This document shows, piece by piece, positions 36,388-45,066 of a stretch of DNA of 64,000 bases. Source of the DNA: Leisingera sp. ANG-M7 (GTDB lineage: Bacteria > Pseudomonadota > Alphaproteobacteria > Rhodobacterales > Rhodobacteraceae). The position numbers and the translations under genes are program-made. Position 1 is the stretch's first letter. Each line of letters begins with the position of its first letter. Under the pieces are notes generated by a model. It ran no database searches. It saw nothing but the letters and a program-made list of their open reading frames with translations, and was not told the DNA's origin. Location of the stretch: assembly GCF_000813965.1 (NCBI RefSeq), contig NZ_JWLI01000002.1:83072-147071 (forward strand). Direction: 5' to 3'.

Positions 36388-38793
36388 TTAACCTCTCATC
36401 GCTTTGCCGGAGGGGTCGTAGGGGGAAGCTGCGATTACCCGCGCGGCACGCTCCTGCCCGACAATGTGAACCGTCAGTTCCGTGCCTTCCGCAGCTGCCG
36501 CCCGGTCCACCATCGCCATGGCAAGCGACTTGCCCGTGGTGTGGCCATAGCCGCCGGAAGTGACAAATCCGACGCGGGTTTCGCCCTGCCAGACCGGTTC
36601 GTAGCCGCTGGCGTCGGCGTCCGTTGCGTCCACCTCTAATGTCACCAGGACCTGTTCCGGGCCGCCTGCGTCACGTTCCTTCAGCGCGGCGCCGCGGCCG
36701 ATGAAATCCTTGTCCCAGTCGATCCAGCGGTCCATGCCGGTTTGCGCTGCAGTGTAGCCTTGGGTGAATTCCGCGCTCCAGATGCCGAAGCTTTTCTCCA
36801 GCCGCAGTGATAGCAGCGCGTTGAAACCGTATTCGCGGATGCGGAGGTCGGCGCCAGCCTCCAGCAGGGTTTCGCGCAGGGTGATGTGTTCGGCGGCGGA
36901 GCAGTGGAGCTCATAGCCCAGCTCACCGGCGACCGAGAGGCGGCCGACCTTGAGGCGCAGCATCCCAATGTCGAGTGTGGTGCAGCCCATGAAGGGCAAG
37001 TCTGCGACAGGGCCGTCGGTCAGCTTTTCCAGCACCTTGCGGCTGTTCGGGCCAGAGAGGCTGAAGCCGGTAATCGCGTCGGTCACGTCGCGCACCTCGA
37101 CGCCCTCGCCCATGTGGTCCTGGAACCAGCGCATGTGCCATTCGCGCAGGTAATAGCTGCCCATGATCCACCAGGTGCCATCCCCCCAGTTGAACACGGT
37201 TAGATCGCCCTTGAGGCGGCCTTCGGGCGACAGCATCGGCGCCAGTTTGGCGCGGCCCGGCGCGGGGAGTTTGGAGGCCATCAGTCGGTCAAGCCAGGCC
37301 TCGGCCCCTGTGCCCGTGACCTCGAACCGCGAGAAGGCGGAGATATCCAGGAGGCCCACGGCCTCGCGCACTGCCTTGCATTCGTCTGCGACGATTTCAA
37401 AGGCGTTGGAGCGTTTCAGGGTCGGGGTTTCGGTGAAGTCTTCCGACCGGGCGAAATAGAGCGGGATTTCCAGCCCGTAGCTGGCGCCCCAGCGGCAGCC
37501 TGCAGCTGTCATGCCGTCGTAGGCGGGGGCCTTTTTCAGGGGGCGGCCTGCGGGCAGCTGCTCGTTCGGGTAGGTCATCACGAAGCGGCGGGTGTAGAAC
37601 TGGCCGGTGGTTTCCTTGATGAAACGCTTGTTTTGGGCGTAGTCGCCGAAGCGGGCCACATCCATGCCGAACACATCCGCCTCCGGCTCGCCGTGGATCA
37701 TCCATTCGGCCAGCGACTTGCCGACGCCGCCGCCCTGCAGGAAGCCCGCCATCACACCGCAAGCGCACCAGTAGCCGGTCTTGCCGCGCACCGGGCCAAC
37801 CAGCGGATTGCCGTCGGGGGCAAAGGTGAAGGCGCCGTTGACCCAGGTCTTGACGCCGGTGGTTTGCAGGGCCGGGTAGCGTTCGAAGCCCAGCGTCAGT
37901 TCGCGCTCAATCCGGTCGGGGTCTTCCTGCTGCAGCTCGAACCCGTATTCCCAAGGCGCGCCTTCCATCATCCAGTGCTGGTGGTCGATCTCGTAAATAC
38001 CCAGCAGGATGCCCTTCTGATCCTGCCGCATATAGGTGAAGCCTTCGAGGTCGACGGTCATCGGCACCTCGAAATCGAGCTGTTCCAGCTCCGGGATGGT
38101 GTCGGAAATCAGATAGTGGTGGTTGAGCGGTGAAACCGGCAGGTCGATCCCCGCCATCCGGCCCACCTGCTTGGCCCAGAGGCCCGCGGCATTAACCACA
38201 TGTTCGGCGTGGATGGTGCCCTTTTCGGTCACCACCTGCCAGCCGCCCTCCACCTGGTGCAGCTCCAGCACCCGGTTGTGCTCGATCACCTCGGCGCCGC
38301 GTTTCTTTGCCGCTCCGGCATAGGCGTGCACGGTGCCGGTGGTGTCAACATAACCCTCGCGGTCGGCCCACATGCCGCCGAGGATGCCCTCGGTGGACAT
38401 GATCGGGCAAAGCTCGCCTGCTTCCTGCGGTGTGATCAGGCGGCAGTCGTCGATGCCGATCGACTGAAACGTGCGGTAGGCCGATTGCAGCCATTCCCAG
38501 CGGTCCGGTGTGCCTGCCAGGGTCATGCCGCCGGTCATATGCATGCCGACAGACTGGCCGGATTCCTGTTCGATCTCGGACAGGAGGTCGATGGTATAGG
38601 CCTGCAAGCTGGCAATGTTGGGGTCGGCGTTCAATGCGTGAAAACCGCCTGCCGCGTGCCAGCTGGATCCTGCTGTCAGCACCGAGCGTTCGATCAGGCA
38701 GACGTCGGTCCAGCCGAATTTCGCCAGGTGGTAAAGGACGGAGGCGCCGACAACGCCGCCCCCGATGACAACGGCACGATAGTGCGACTTCAT
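36388..38793 (-). CDS. dimethylglycine/sarcosine dehydrogenase-like FAD enzyme with GcvT domain
   Basis: 801 residues. An N-terminal FAD oxidoreductase domain (GGGVVG at 11-16; His46 in GSSWHAAGG, at the position of covalent flavinylation in this family) is followed by a linker and a C-terminal folate-binding GcvT-like domain (AVGLLDISAFSRFEVTG; ELGYELHCSAAEH). Family members oxidatively demethylate dimethylglycine or sarcosine and pass the one-carbon unit to tetrahydrofolate. It heads an operon with the MttB-like and TetR genes; two operators lie upstream. The methylamine substrate is inferred. Confidence 0.87.
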   Translation of the reverse strand: MKSHYRAVVIGGGVVGASVLYHLAKFGWTDVCLIERSVLTAGSSWHAAGGFHALNADPNIASLQAYTIDLLSEIEQESGQSVGMHMTGGMTLAGTPDRWEWLQSAYRTFQSIGIDDCRLITPQEAGELCPIMSTEGILGGMWADREGYVDTTGTVHAYAGAAKKRGAEVIEHNRVLELHQVEGGWQVVTEKGTIHAEHVVNAAGLWAKQVGRMAGIDLPVSPLNHHYLISDTIPELEQLDFEVPMTVDLEGFTYMRQDQKGILLGIYEIDHQHWMMEGAPWEYGFELQQEDPDRIERELTLGFERYPALQTTGVKTWVNGAFTFAPDGNPLVGPVRGKTGYWCACGVMAGFLQGGGVGKSLAEWMIHGEPEADVFGMDVARFGDYAQNKRFIKETTGQFYTRRFVMTYPNEQLPAGRPLKKAPAYDGMTAAGCRWGASYGLEIPLYFARSEDFTETPTLKRSNAFEIVADECKAVREAVGLLDISAFSRFEVTGTGAEAWLDRLMASKLPAPGRAKLAPMLSPEGRLKGDLTVFNWGDGTWWIMGSYYLREWHMRWFQDHMGEGVEVRDVTDAITGFSLSGPNSRKVLEKLTDGPVADLPFMGCTTLDIGMLRLKVGRLSVAGELGYELHCSAAEHITLRETLLEAGADLRIREYGFNALLSLRLEKSFGIWSAEFTQGYTAAQTGMDRWIDWDKDFIGRGAALKERDAGGPEQVLVTLEVDATDADASGYEPVWQGETRVGFVTSGGYGHTTGKSLAMAMVDRAAAAEGTELTVHIVGQERAARVIAASPYDPSGKAMRG

Positions 38794-38852
38794 GGCCTTG
38801 CTCCCTGTCTGCCGCCTCGGGGCTGCTGGGGAGTCTCCCCGAATCCGCCCTT

Positions 38853-38870
38853 TTGGACATTTCTGTCCAA
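38853..38870. promoter_or_regulatory. Palindromic operator 1 of the demethylation operon
   Basis: TTGGACA and TGTCCAA around a TTTC spacer form a perfect 18-bp inverted repeat, about 60 bases before the FAD-enzyme start codon (minus strand). The same TGGACA-N4-TGTCCA pattern recurs 30 bases away. This is the shape expected for a TetR dimer site, and a TetR gene ends the operon. Confidence 0.75.
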
Positions 38871-38882
38871 TTCATCGCGACC

Positions 38883-38900
38883 CTGGACAGTCTTGTCCAG
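38883..38900. promoter_or_regulatory. Palindromic operator 2 of the demethylation operon
   Basis: CTGGACA and TGTCCAG around GTCT form a second perfect 18-bp inverted repeat. The centres of the two sites are 30 bases apart, close to three helical turns, so two dimers would bind the same DNA face. It lies 31 bases after the stop of the neighbouring PNPOx-fold gene. Confidence 0.75.
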
Positions 38901-38931
38901 AAAAATCTGCGGGAGCTTGCCGCGGGCTGCG

Positions 38932-39918
38932 TTACGGACCTGGTGTTGCAGCGCGGGCCTCGGCTTCTGCCCAGGTGCCCGTGCGCAGGGTCTGCGGGGC
39001 AAACCCGCCGGGGCCGGTGCGCCAGGGCAGGGCGGACTCCAGCCACAAGCCCTTGTGCAGGGTGACCTGCCAGCCGCGTTGCGCGCCTTCAAAGCCTGCC
39101 AGCTCCGGGTGATCCTCCTCCAGCAGCTCCACCGTGCCGGTCAGCAGCAGAAGGCTGCCGCTTTCGAAGTCCGGGAAGGCCAGGCCCGCGCGCGGGTCCA
39201 TCAGGAAATTTCCCAGCGTGTTGAAGTGGTTGTTGCCGCGGAAATCCGGGATGGTGAGGGTATTGCCCGCCACCCGGACAAAGCCGGGCCGCCCGCCGCG
39301 GTGCGAGACATCGACGCCTTCGCGTTCAGGGTCTGCGTCAGCGGGGATATGGCTGGCGACAAAGAAGGTGTCGGCCTGTGCGATCAGCGCGCTGTGTTCC
39401 GGCAGCAGCCCGGTAAAGGTCTGCGGGGCTGCAGGGGGCACGTCATTGGCCGGGGTCAGATCGCGCTCCTGGATAAACTGTGGGCAATTGCCAAAGGACT
39501 GGTCCACTCGCAGGGTGAAGCTTGCCGGGCTTACGGAAACTACGCGCCCGTTGAGCCGGTTGCGGCGGCGGCTGTGCAGTTCGATCCCCAGCAGCCCCAA
39601 TGGTGCGCCTTCGCGGATGGCGGCTTGGACCGGATCCCCGGCCGCTCCGTTTATCGCGACCTGAAGGTGTTCCGGGTCCGGCGAGACGGCAAAGCCGGGC
39701 GGGCCGCTCAGCAGGCTGGCCCAGGGCAAGCCCTCCGCGTCCACGGCACCGGCGGCGAGGAACGGCAGTTGAGCGAAAAACTCCCGGTGCTGGTCTGGCA
39801 TGAAGGGGCGGATCATCCGGCGGCCCAGGGTTTCTGCCATGTCGCGCTTGCCCGCGCGGCGCTGCATTTCCTGTTCGCCAGCGTGGAAGGGCGAGGGGCT
39901 GTCTGCGTCATGGGGCAT
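38932..39918 (-). CDS. pyridoxamine 5'-phosphate oxidase-fold family protein
   Basis: 328 residues with two split-barrel flavin-binding segments: an N-terminal one (MPDQHREFFAQLPFLAAGAVDAEGLPWASLL) and a C-terminal one (RPGFVRVAGNTLTIPDFRGNNHFNTLGNFLMDPRAGLAFPDFE). This matches the PNPOx-family proteins that often accompany glutathione transferases or ferredoxin reductases in proteobacteria. The flavin or other ligand and the reaction are unknown. It lies 59 bases downstream of the glutathione transferase gene on the same strand and may share its transcript. Confidence 0.82.
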   Translation of the reverse strand: MPHDADSPSPFHAGEQEMQRRAGKRDMAETLGRRMIRPFMPDQHREFFAQLPFLAAGAVDAEGLPWASLLSGPPGFAVSPDPEHLQVAINGAAGDPVQAAIREGAPLGLLGIELHSRRRNRLNGRVVSVSPASFTLRVDQSFGNCPQFIQERDLTPANDVPPAAPQTFTGLLPEHSALIAQADTFFVASHIPADADPEREGVDVSHRGGRPGFVRVAGNTLTIPDFRGNNHFNTLGNFLMDPRAGLAFPDFESGSLLLLTGTVELLEEDHPELAGFEGAQRGWQVTLHKGLWLESALPWRTGPGGFAPQTLRTGTWAEAEARAATPGP

Positions 39919-39977
39919 GGGAACCTCCTGTAGCTAAAGCGGTGCGGCGGCGGCCCGCTAGACCGCCGCCAGCGGGA

Positions 39978-40598
39978 TCAGGCGGCTAGGCCGGCCTTGG
40001 TGGCGGGCATTGGCTTGAAGCCTTTCAAGCCTTCGATATTGGCCAGTAGGGCGCGCACGTTGGGGTAAGGCTCCAGCGAGATGCCGCCCTCAGGCGCGTG
40101 GGCGATGTAGGAGTATGCGGCCACGTCGGCGATGGTGGGAGTATCCCCGACCAGGAAACTGCGGCCCTCCATATGGGCGTTGATCTTGCCCAGCACGCGG
40201 GCTGCAACGGTGGCGCAGAATTCCGCATCCAGCGGCGCATTGAAGACGTTGATCAGCCGTGCCGCGGCCGGGCCGAAGGCGATCTCGCCCGCGGCCAGGG
40301 TCAGGAATTTCTGCACCTCGGCTTCTTGCACCGGATCGGTAGGCAGCCAGGATGGTGCATATTTGCGGGCGAGGTAGACCAGGATTGCGTTGGAATCGCT
40401 GATCACTGCTTCGCCGTCTTCGATCACCGGTACCTGGCCTGCGGGGTTCAGCGCCAGGAAAGGCGGCTGTTTGTGCTCGCCGCCGGCGAGGTCGACGTTC
40501 ACCACCTCATGGGCGATGCCAGTGAGGCTGGCGAACAGCTCCACCCGGTGGGCGTGGCCGGAAAGGGGGAAGCTGTGGATGCGGATCTGATGTGTCAT
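39978..40598 (-). CDS. glutathione S-transferase
   Basis: 206 residues: an N-terminal thioredoxin fold (IRIHSFPLSGHAHRVELFASL) with the glutathione site LNPAGQVPVIEDGEAVISDSNAI, and a C-terminal helical domain with the family motif FLVGDTPTIADVAAYSYI. Ser13 in PLSGHAH is the likely catalytic residue. The start at 40598 has AAAGGAC upstream; a longer open frame to 41366 is antisense to the LysR gene and is rejected. A divergent LysR gene is its likely regulator. Confidence 0.92.
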   Translation of the reverse strand: MTHQIRIHSFPLSGHAHRVELFASLTGIAHEVVNVDLAGGEHKQPPFLALNPAGQVPVIEDGEAVISDSNAILVYLARKYAPSWLPTDPVQEAEVQKFLTLAAGEIAFGPAAARLINVFNAPLDAEFCATVAARVLGKINAHMEGRSFLVGDTPTIADVAAYSYIAHAPEGGISLEPYPNVRALLANIEGLKGFKPMPATKAGLAA

Positions 40599-40679
40599 GT
40601 CTGGGGTCCTTTGCTGCGGCAGGGGCCGCTGGTTTCTGAAGACACCCGGTAGATACACCCCGCCGTAAATGGCGATAAT

Positions 40680-40696
40680 ATTCCAATTCATGGAAT
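40680..40696. promoter_or_regulatory. Inverted repeat between the GST and LysR genes
   Basis: ATTCCA (40680-40685), ATTCA spacer, TGGAAT (40691-40696) in an AT-rich stretch between the divergent glutathione transferase and LysR genes. The geometry fits a LysR site (T-N11-A type). Binding is inferred from position. Confidence 0.55.
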
Positions 40697-40739
40697 GATT
40701 ATGTACGCTACGTTCACAAACTAAGCAGGAGGCCCTGGG

Positions 40740-41627
40740 ATGGACAAGCTGGACTGCATGCGCGCCTTTGCCGCGGTGGCGGCGCAAAGCTCCTTCACCT
40801 CCGGCGCCCGGCAGCTGGGGATCAGCACCAAGCTGGCCAGCAAATATGTCGCCCGGCTGGAGGAACAGCTGGGGGCGCAGCTCTTGAATCGTACCACCCG
40901 CAAAGTGACGCTGACAGATACGGGCCGCGCCTATCTGGAGCGCTGCCTGCCACTGCTGGATCAGTTCGATGAGCTGGAGGACGTGGTGCAGCTGCGCCAG
41001 CAGGAATTGGCAGGACCGATCCGCATCACCGCGCCCACTGGGTTCGGCAGCCGTGAACTGGTGGAGGCGCTGCAGACGTTCCAGCAGGCGCATCCCAAGG
41101 TTATGGTGGAGCTTGTTCTGTCCGACCGGCATCTTCCGATGCTGGAGGAGGGGGTGGATCTGGCGGTTCGGTTTGGCGCCCTGAAGGATTCGACGCTGGT
41201 TGCCCGCAAGCTGTGCAGCATGCGGCTGGTGGTGGTGGCGTCGCCGGAGTATCTGGCGGCAGAAGGCGAACCGGCAGAGCCGGAGGCGCTGGCGACCCAC
41301 AACTGCCTGCTGCAGATGACATCTCCGCAACCGGACGCCTGGGCCTTTGGCAAAGGCGCTTCGCAAAGGACCGTCACCGTTGGCGGCAGCTTCCGGGCCA
41401 ATTCACCCCGGGCGGTGGCGCATATGGCTGCCAGCGGTCTCGGCATTGCCCGCTGCCCGCACTACACAGTGCTGCCGTTTCTGCACGACGGCAGGCTGCA
41501 AGTGCTTTTCGAACAACAGGAAACCGATCCCACAACGCTGTTTGCCGTCTATCCTTCCAGCCGTCATCTGACAGCGCGGATCCGGGCGCTGATTGATCAT
41601 CTGGCGGGTTGTTTCGGGCCCGGTTGA
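40740..41627 (+). CDS. LysR-family regulator divergent from the GST gene
   Basis: 295 residues with an N-terminal helix-turn-helix (MRAFAAVAAQSSFTSGARQLGISTKLASKYVARLEEQLGAQLLNRTTRKVTLTDTG) of the AaeR/DsdC-like subgroup and a LysR substrate domain. AGGAGG lies 7 bases before the start. It probably regulates the divergent glutathione transferase gene and itself; no effector can be named. Confidence 0.9.
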   Translation: MDKLDCMRAFAAVAAQSSFTSGARQLGISTKLASKYVARLEEQLGAQLLNRTTRKVTLTDTGRAYLERCLPLLDQFDELEDVVQLRQQELAGPIRITAPTGFGSRELVEALQTFQQAHPKVMVELVLSDRHLPMLEEGVDLAVRFGALKDSTLVARKLCSMRLVVVASPEYLAAEGEPAEPEALATHNCLLQMTSPQPDAWAFGKGASQRTVTVGGSFRANSPRAVAHMAASGLGIARCPHYTVLPFLHDGRLQVLFEQQETDPTTLFAVYPSSRHLTARIRALIDHLAGCFGPG

Positions 41628-41954
41628 CCGGTGCCGCCTGCACAGGGTTTGCAGTACCGTTTCATCTTTCCCGAATTACTCCGGGGAGCGCGTGGGGGTG
41701 GCTCTTCGCTCTGGCAGCGGGGACCTTTTAAAAGCAATTGCAGCAATTGGGGCAACATTATTGCCCTATTTATTTTATGCTTGAAATATATATTCAAGCC
41801 TGCGTAGGCTGATCCCGAGGGCTGGCGCAAGATCAGCCGGGGAGATGCGCGCTGCGGCGGGTCTTGGCTTCTGCCGGGGCAGCGTTAAAGTCGCAAGCAT
41901 TTGATCAAGAACCCTGGTCCAAGGGCCGGGGCATATTCTGGGAGGAAAGACGTA
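41628..41954. other. 327-base intergenic region upstream of the Liv-type operon
   Basis: No credible gene. The first 100 bases are GC-rich. The middle (41730-41800) is AT-rich and contains three consecutive inverted repeats, listed separately as one regulatory block. The last 100 bases are the probable 5' untranslated leader, ending in GGGAGGAAAG before the binding-protein start. Confidence 0.6.
41735..41799. promoter_or_regulatory. Block of three inverted repeats upstream of the Liv-type operon
   Basis: Repeat 1: CAATTGC-A-GCAATTG (41735-41749). Repeat 2: GGGCAA-CATTA-TTGCCC (41750-41766). Repeat 3: GCTTGAA-ATATATA-TTCAAGC (41779-41799). All arms are perfect. They lie about 155-220 bases before the start of the binding-protein gene. 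Dissimilar arms suggest different proteins or a structured leader; repeat 3 overlaps a TATATA-like promoter element. Confidence 0.55.
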
Positions 41955-43091
41955 ATGAAGACCATTCGGATGCTCGCCATGGCAGCGGCGGTCCCGGCGC
42001 TGGCGGCTGCGGCCCAGGCGGATACCAAGATCGGCATGATCACCACACTGTCCGGCGGCGGCGCAGGGCTGGGTGTGGATGTGCGCGACGGCTTCATGCT
42101 GGCGATCGAACAGGACGGCCGCGAGGGTGTCGAGGTGGTGATCGAGGACGATCAGCGCAAGCCTGATGTGGCAGTGCAGATCGCAGACCGGATGATCCAG
42201 TCCGAGAAGGTGGACATCCTGACCGGCATCATCTGGTCGAACCTCGCAATGGCAGTGGTGCCCGCGGCAACAGCGCAGAACGTGTTTTACCTATCGCCGA
42301 ACGCCGGCCCTTCGGCGCTGGCAGGCAAACGCTGCCATCCGAATTACTTCAACGTCGCCTGGCAGAATGACAACCTGCATGAAGCCGCGGGCGCCTATGC
42401 CAATGAGGCGGGGCTGAAAAACAGCTTCATCCTGGCACCGAACTACCCGGCGGGGCAGGACGCGCTGACCGGCTACAAGCGGATGTATCAGGGCGAGCTG
42501 GCCGGTGAGATCTACACCAAGCTGGGCCAGACCGATTATGCCGCCGAGATTGCGCAGATCCGGGCGTCCGGCGCTGACTCGGTCTATTTCTTCCTGCCCG
42601 GCGGCATGGGGATTTCCTTCCTCAAGCAATATGCGGGCAGCGGCGTGGACCTGCCGGTGGTCGGCCCGGCGTTCTCCTTCGACCAGGGTATCCTGCAGGC
42701 GGTGGGTGACGCCGCGCTGGGGGTGAAGAACACCTCGCAGTGGAACAAGGACATCGACAATGAGGCCAACGCCGAATTTGTTGCCTCCTTCCAGGCAAAA
42801 TACGGCCGCTTGCCATCTCTTTATGCCAGCCAGGGGTTCGATACCGCCAACCTGATCCTGAGCGCGCTGGACAAGGCGGAGGTGTCTGACCAGGACAGCT
42901 TCCGCGCGGCGCTGAAAGCGGCGGAGTTCGCATCGGTTCGCGGTGATTTCAAGTTTGGTGACAACCATCACCCGATCCAGGACATTTATGTCCGCGAGGT
43001 GATCAAGGAAGGCGACGTCTTCACCAACAAGATCATTGCCACCGGGCTGAGCGACCATGCCGACGCCTATGCAGGCGAGTGCAAGATGTAA
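41955..43091 (+). CDS. branched-chain amino acid-type ABC transporter substrate-binding protein
   Basis: A 378-residue periplasmic type I binding protein (LivK/Peripla_BP_6) with a Sec signal peptide at about 1-22 (cleavage near AAQADTK). It has the typical TKIGMITTLSGGGAGLGVDVRDGFMLAI opening and a QGFDTANLILSAL hinge segment. Subfamily members bind amino acids, amides, urea or aromatic acids; the ligand is not readable. The start at 41955 is preceded by GGAGGAAAG. It is the first gene of a five-gene operon. Confidence 0.9.
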   Translation: MKTIRMLAMAAAVPALAAAAQADTKIGMITTLSGGGAGLGVDVRDGFMLAIEQDGREGVEVVIEDDQRKPDVAVQIADRMIQSEKVDILTGIIWSNLAMAVVPAATAQNVFYLSPNAGPSALAGKRCHPNYFNVAWQNDNLHEAAGAYANEAGLKNSFILAPNYPAGQDALTGYKRMYQGELAGEIYTKLGQTDYAAEIAQIRASGADSVYFFLPGGMGISFLKQYAGSGVDLPVVGPAFSFDQGILQAVGDAALGVKNTSQWNKDIDNEANAEFVASFQAKYGRLPSLYASQGFDTANLILSALDKAEVSDQDSFRAALKAAEFASVRGDFKFGDNHHPIQDIYVREVIKEGDVFTNKIIATGLSDHADAYAGECKM

Positions 43092-43159
43092 GACCTGACC
43101 CGGACGGGGGCGCCTGAGGCGCCTCCGCACACGGCAAGACTACCCCTTCGGAAAATCAA

Positions 43160-44080
43160 ATGACCTATATTCTAGTTCTGGAGCAAATCCTGAATGGGCT
43201 CCAGCTCGGGATGATGCTGTTCCTGATGGCAGCCGGGCTGACGCTGGTGTTCGGGGTGATGGGGCTGATCAACCTGGCCCATGGCTCGCTCTACATGGTG
43301 GGCGCCTTTGCCGCTGCCGCGGTTGCAGGGTGGACGGGGTCGTTCCTGCTGGCGCTGATCGCAAGCCTGGCGGCCGCCGCGGCTGCCGGCGCGCTGATGG
43401 AACTGGTGGTGATCCGGCGCCTCTACCGGCGCGACCATCTGGACCAGGTGCTGGCGACCTTTGCCTTGATCCTGATCTTTTCCGAAGGCACCCGCTGGCT
43501 GTTCGGCTCCTTCCCGCTGTTCCTGGACGTGCCGTCCTACCTGTCGGGGCCGGTGAGCCTGCCGGGCGGCATTCAGTATCCGCTGTACCGGCTGACGATC
43601 ATCCTGATTGGTTTGGCAGTTGCTGCCGGGCTGTTCCTGCTGATCGCCCGCACCCGCATTGGCATCCAGATCCGCGCAGGTGAGGCCGATCGCGAGATGA
43701 TTGCCGCGCTTGGCGTTGATATTTCCAAGCTCTACACAGTCGTGTTCGCTTTGGGCGCGGCGCTTGCCGGGCTGGCGGGCGCGCTGGTTGGCGCGATCCA
43801 GTCGGTGCAGGTCGGCATGGGCGAGCCGGTGCTGATCCTGGCCTTTGTGGTCATTGTTATTGGCGGCATCGGTTCCATCAAAGGCGCCCTGGCCGGCGCG
43901 CTGCTGGTGGGGATGACCGATACGCTGGGCGGCGTATTCCTGCCGCAGCTGTTTGCAGTCTTTATGGACCCGGCCAGCGCGGCCTCTGCCGGGGCGTCGC
44001 TGGCCTCGATGCTGATCTACATTCTGATGGCGGCAATCCTGCTGGTGCGCCCCTCTGGCCTTTATGGAGGGAACGCATGA
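43160..44080 (+). CDS. LivH-type ABC transporter permease
   Basis: A 306-residue inner-membrane permease with about eight helices. Marker segments are GLQLGMMLFLMAAGLTLVFGVMGLINLAHGSLYMVGAF and the EAA-like loop AGEADREMIAALGVDISKLYTVVFALGAALAGLAGAL. It overlaps the LivM-type gene by four bases (ATGA). The ribosome site is weak (GGAAAATC). Confidence 0.92.
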   Translation: MTYILVLEQILNGLQLGMMLFLMAAGLTLVFGVMGLINLAHGSLYMVGAFAAAAVAGWTGSFLLALIASLAAAAAAGALMELVVIRRLYRRDHLDQVLATFALILIFSEGTRWLFGSFPLFLDVPSYLSGPVSLPGGIQYPLYRLTIILIGLAVAAGLFLLIARTRIGIQIRAGEADREMIAALGVDISKLYTVVFALGAALAGLAGALVGAIQSVQVGMGEPVLILAFVVIVIGGIGSIKGALAGALLVGMTDTLGGVFLPQLFAVFMDPASAASAGASLASMLIYILMAAILLVRPSGLYGGNA

Positions 44081-45066
44081 TGCTGACGCGCGAGAGCCTG
44101 CTCAACTGGGCGATGATTGCGGCGCTGCTGATCGTGCCGCTGGCAGCGTGGTCGCTGGATGAGCCATTCATCATCACGCTGGCAACCAAGGCGGCCATTC
44201 TGGCGCTGGCGGGCGTGGGGCTGAACATTGCCCTCGGTCTTGGCGGGCTGATCAGCCTGGGCCATGCGGCGTTTTTCGGGATCGGCGGCTATGCCATGGG
44301 CATCCTGGCCGCCCATGCCCAGAATTATGATCCGCTGTTTGAGTGGCCGTTCCTGTTTGAGGGCAGCAACCAGATGCCGCTGATCTGGCTGGTGGCGGTG
44401 GTCTTCAGCGCGCTGGCGGCGCTGGTGATCGGGGCGCTGTCCCTGCGCACCTCGGGTGTCTACTTCATCATGATCACCCTCGCCTTCGGCCAGATGCTTT
44501 ACTACTTTGCCATCAGCTGGAGCGCTTATGGCGGCGAGGACGGGCTGTCGATCTGGGTGCGCAATGAATTCCCCGGCCTCAACACGCTGGACCCGATCCA
44601 GTTCTTCACTATTGCCTATGTGATCCTCTGCCTGGCGCTGGTTTTCGCGTCGCGGCTGGCGCGCTCGCCCTTCGGGCTGGCTCTGGCGGCAGCGCGGCAA
44701 AACGAGGACCGGGTGCAGGCGGTTGGTCTTACGCCGTTCACCCTGCGGCTGACGGCCTTTGTGATTTCCGGGGCAATCACCGGGCTGGCAGGGGCGCTGT
44801 TTGCCGATCTGAACCGCTTCGTCAGCCCCACTATGCTCAGCTGGCACACCAGCGGCGAGATAATGATCTTTGTGATCCTCGGCGGGGTCGGGCGGCTCTA
44901 TGGCCCGGTTGCGGGTGCCGCGCTTTATATCCTGCTGGAGCATCTTCTGGGCGGTATCAGCGATTACTGGCAGATCTTCCTTGGTGTGCTGCTGCTCTTG
45001 ATCGTGCTGTTTGCCCGCGGCGGGCTGATCGGGGCCATTGCAGGACGGGAGAAGGCGCATGGCTGA
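44077..45066 (+). CDS. LivM-type ABC transporter permease
   Basis: A 329-residue permease partner of LivH, with ALAGVGLNIALGLGGLISLGHAAFFGIGGYAMG near the N-terminus and the C-terminal cytoplasmic loop RSPFGLALAAARQNEDRVQAVG. GGAGGGAAC precedes the start. It overlaps the downstream ATPase gene by eight bases. Confidence 0.92.
   Translation: MMLTRESLLNWAMIAALLIVPLAAWSLDEPFIITLATKAAILALAGVGLNIALGLGGLISLGHAAFFGIGGYAMGILAAHAQNYDPLFEWPFLFEGSNQMPLIWLVAVVFSALAALVIGALSLRTSGVYFIMITLAFGQMLYYFAISWSAYGGEDGLSIWVRNEFPGLNTLDPIQFFTIAYVILCLALVFASRLARSPFGLALAAARQNEDRVQAVGLTPFTLRLTAFVISGAITGLAGALFADLNRFVSPTMLSWHTSGEIMIFVILGGVGRLYGPVAGAALYILLEHLLGGISDYWQIFLGVLLLLIVLFARGGLIGAIAGREKAHG

Noticed and set aside
40599..41366. 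N-terminal extension of the glutathione transferase
   Set aside because: It is antisense to the LysR gene; the transferase homology and ribosome site place the start at 40598.
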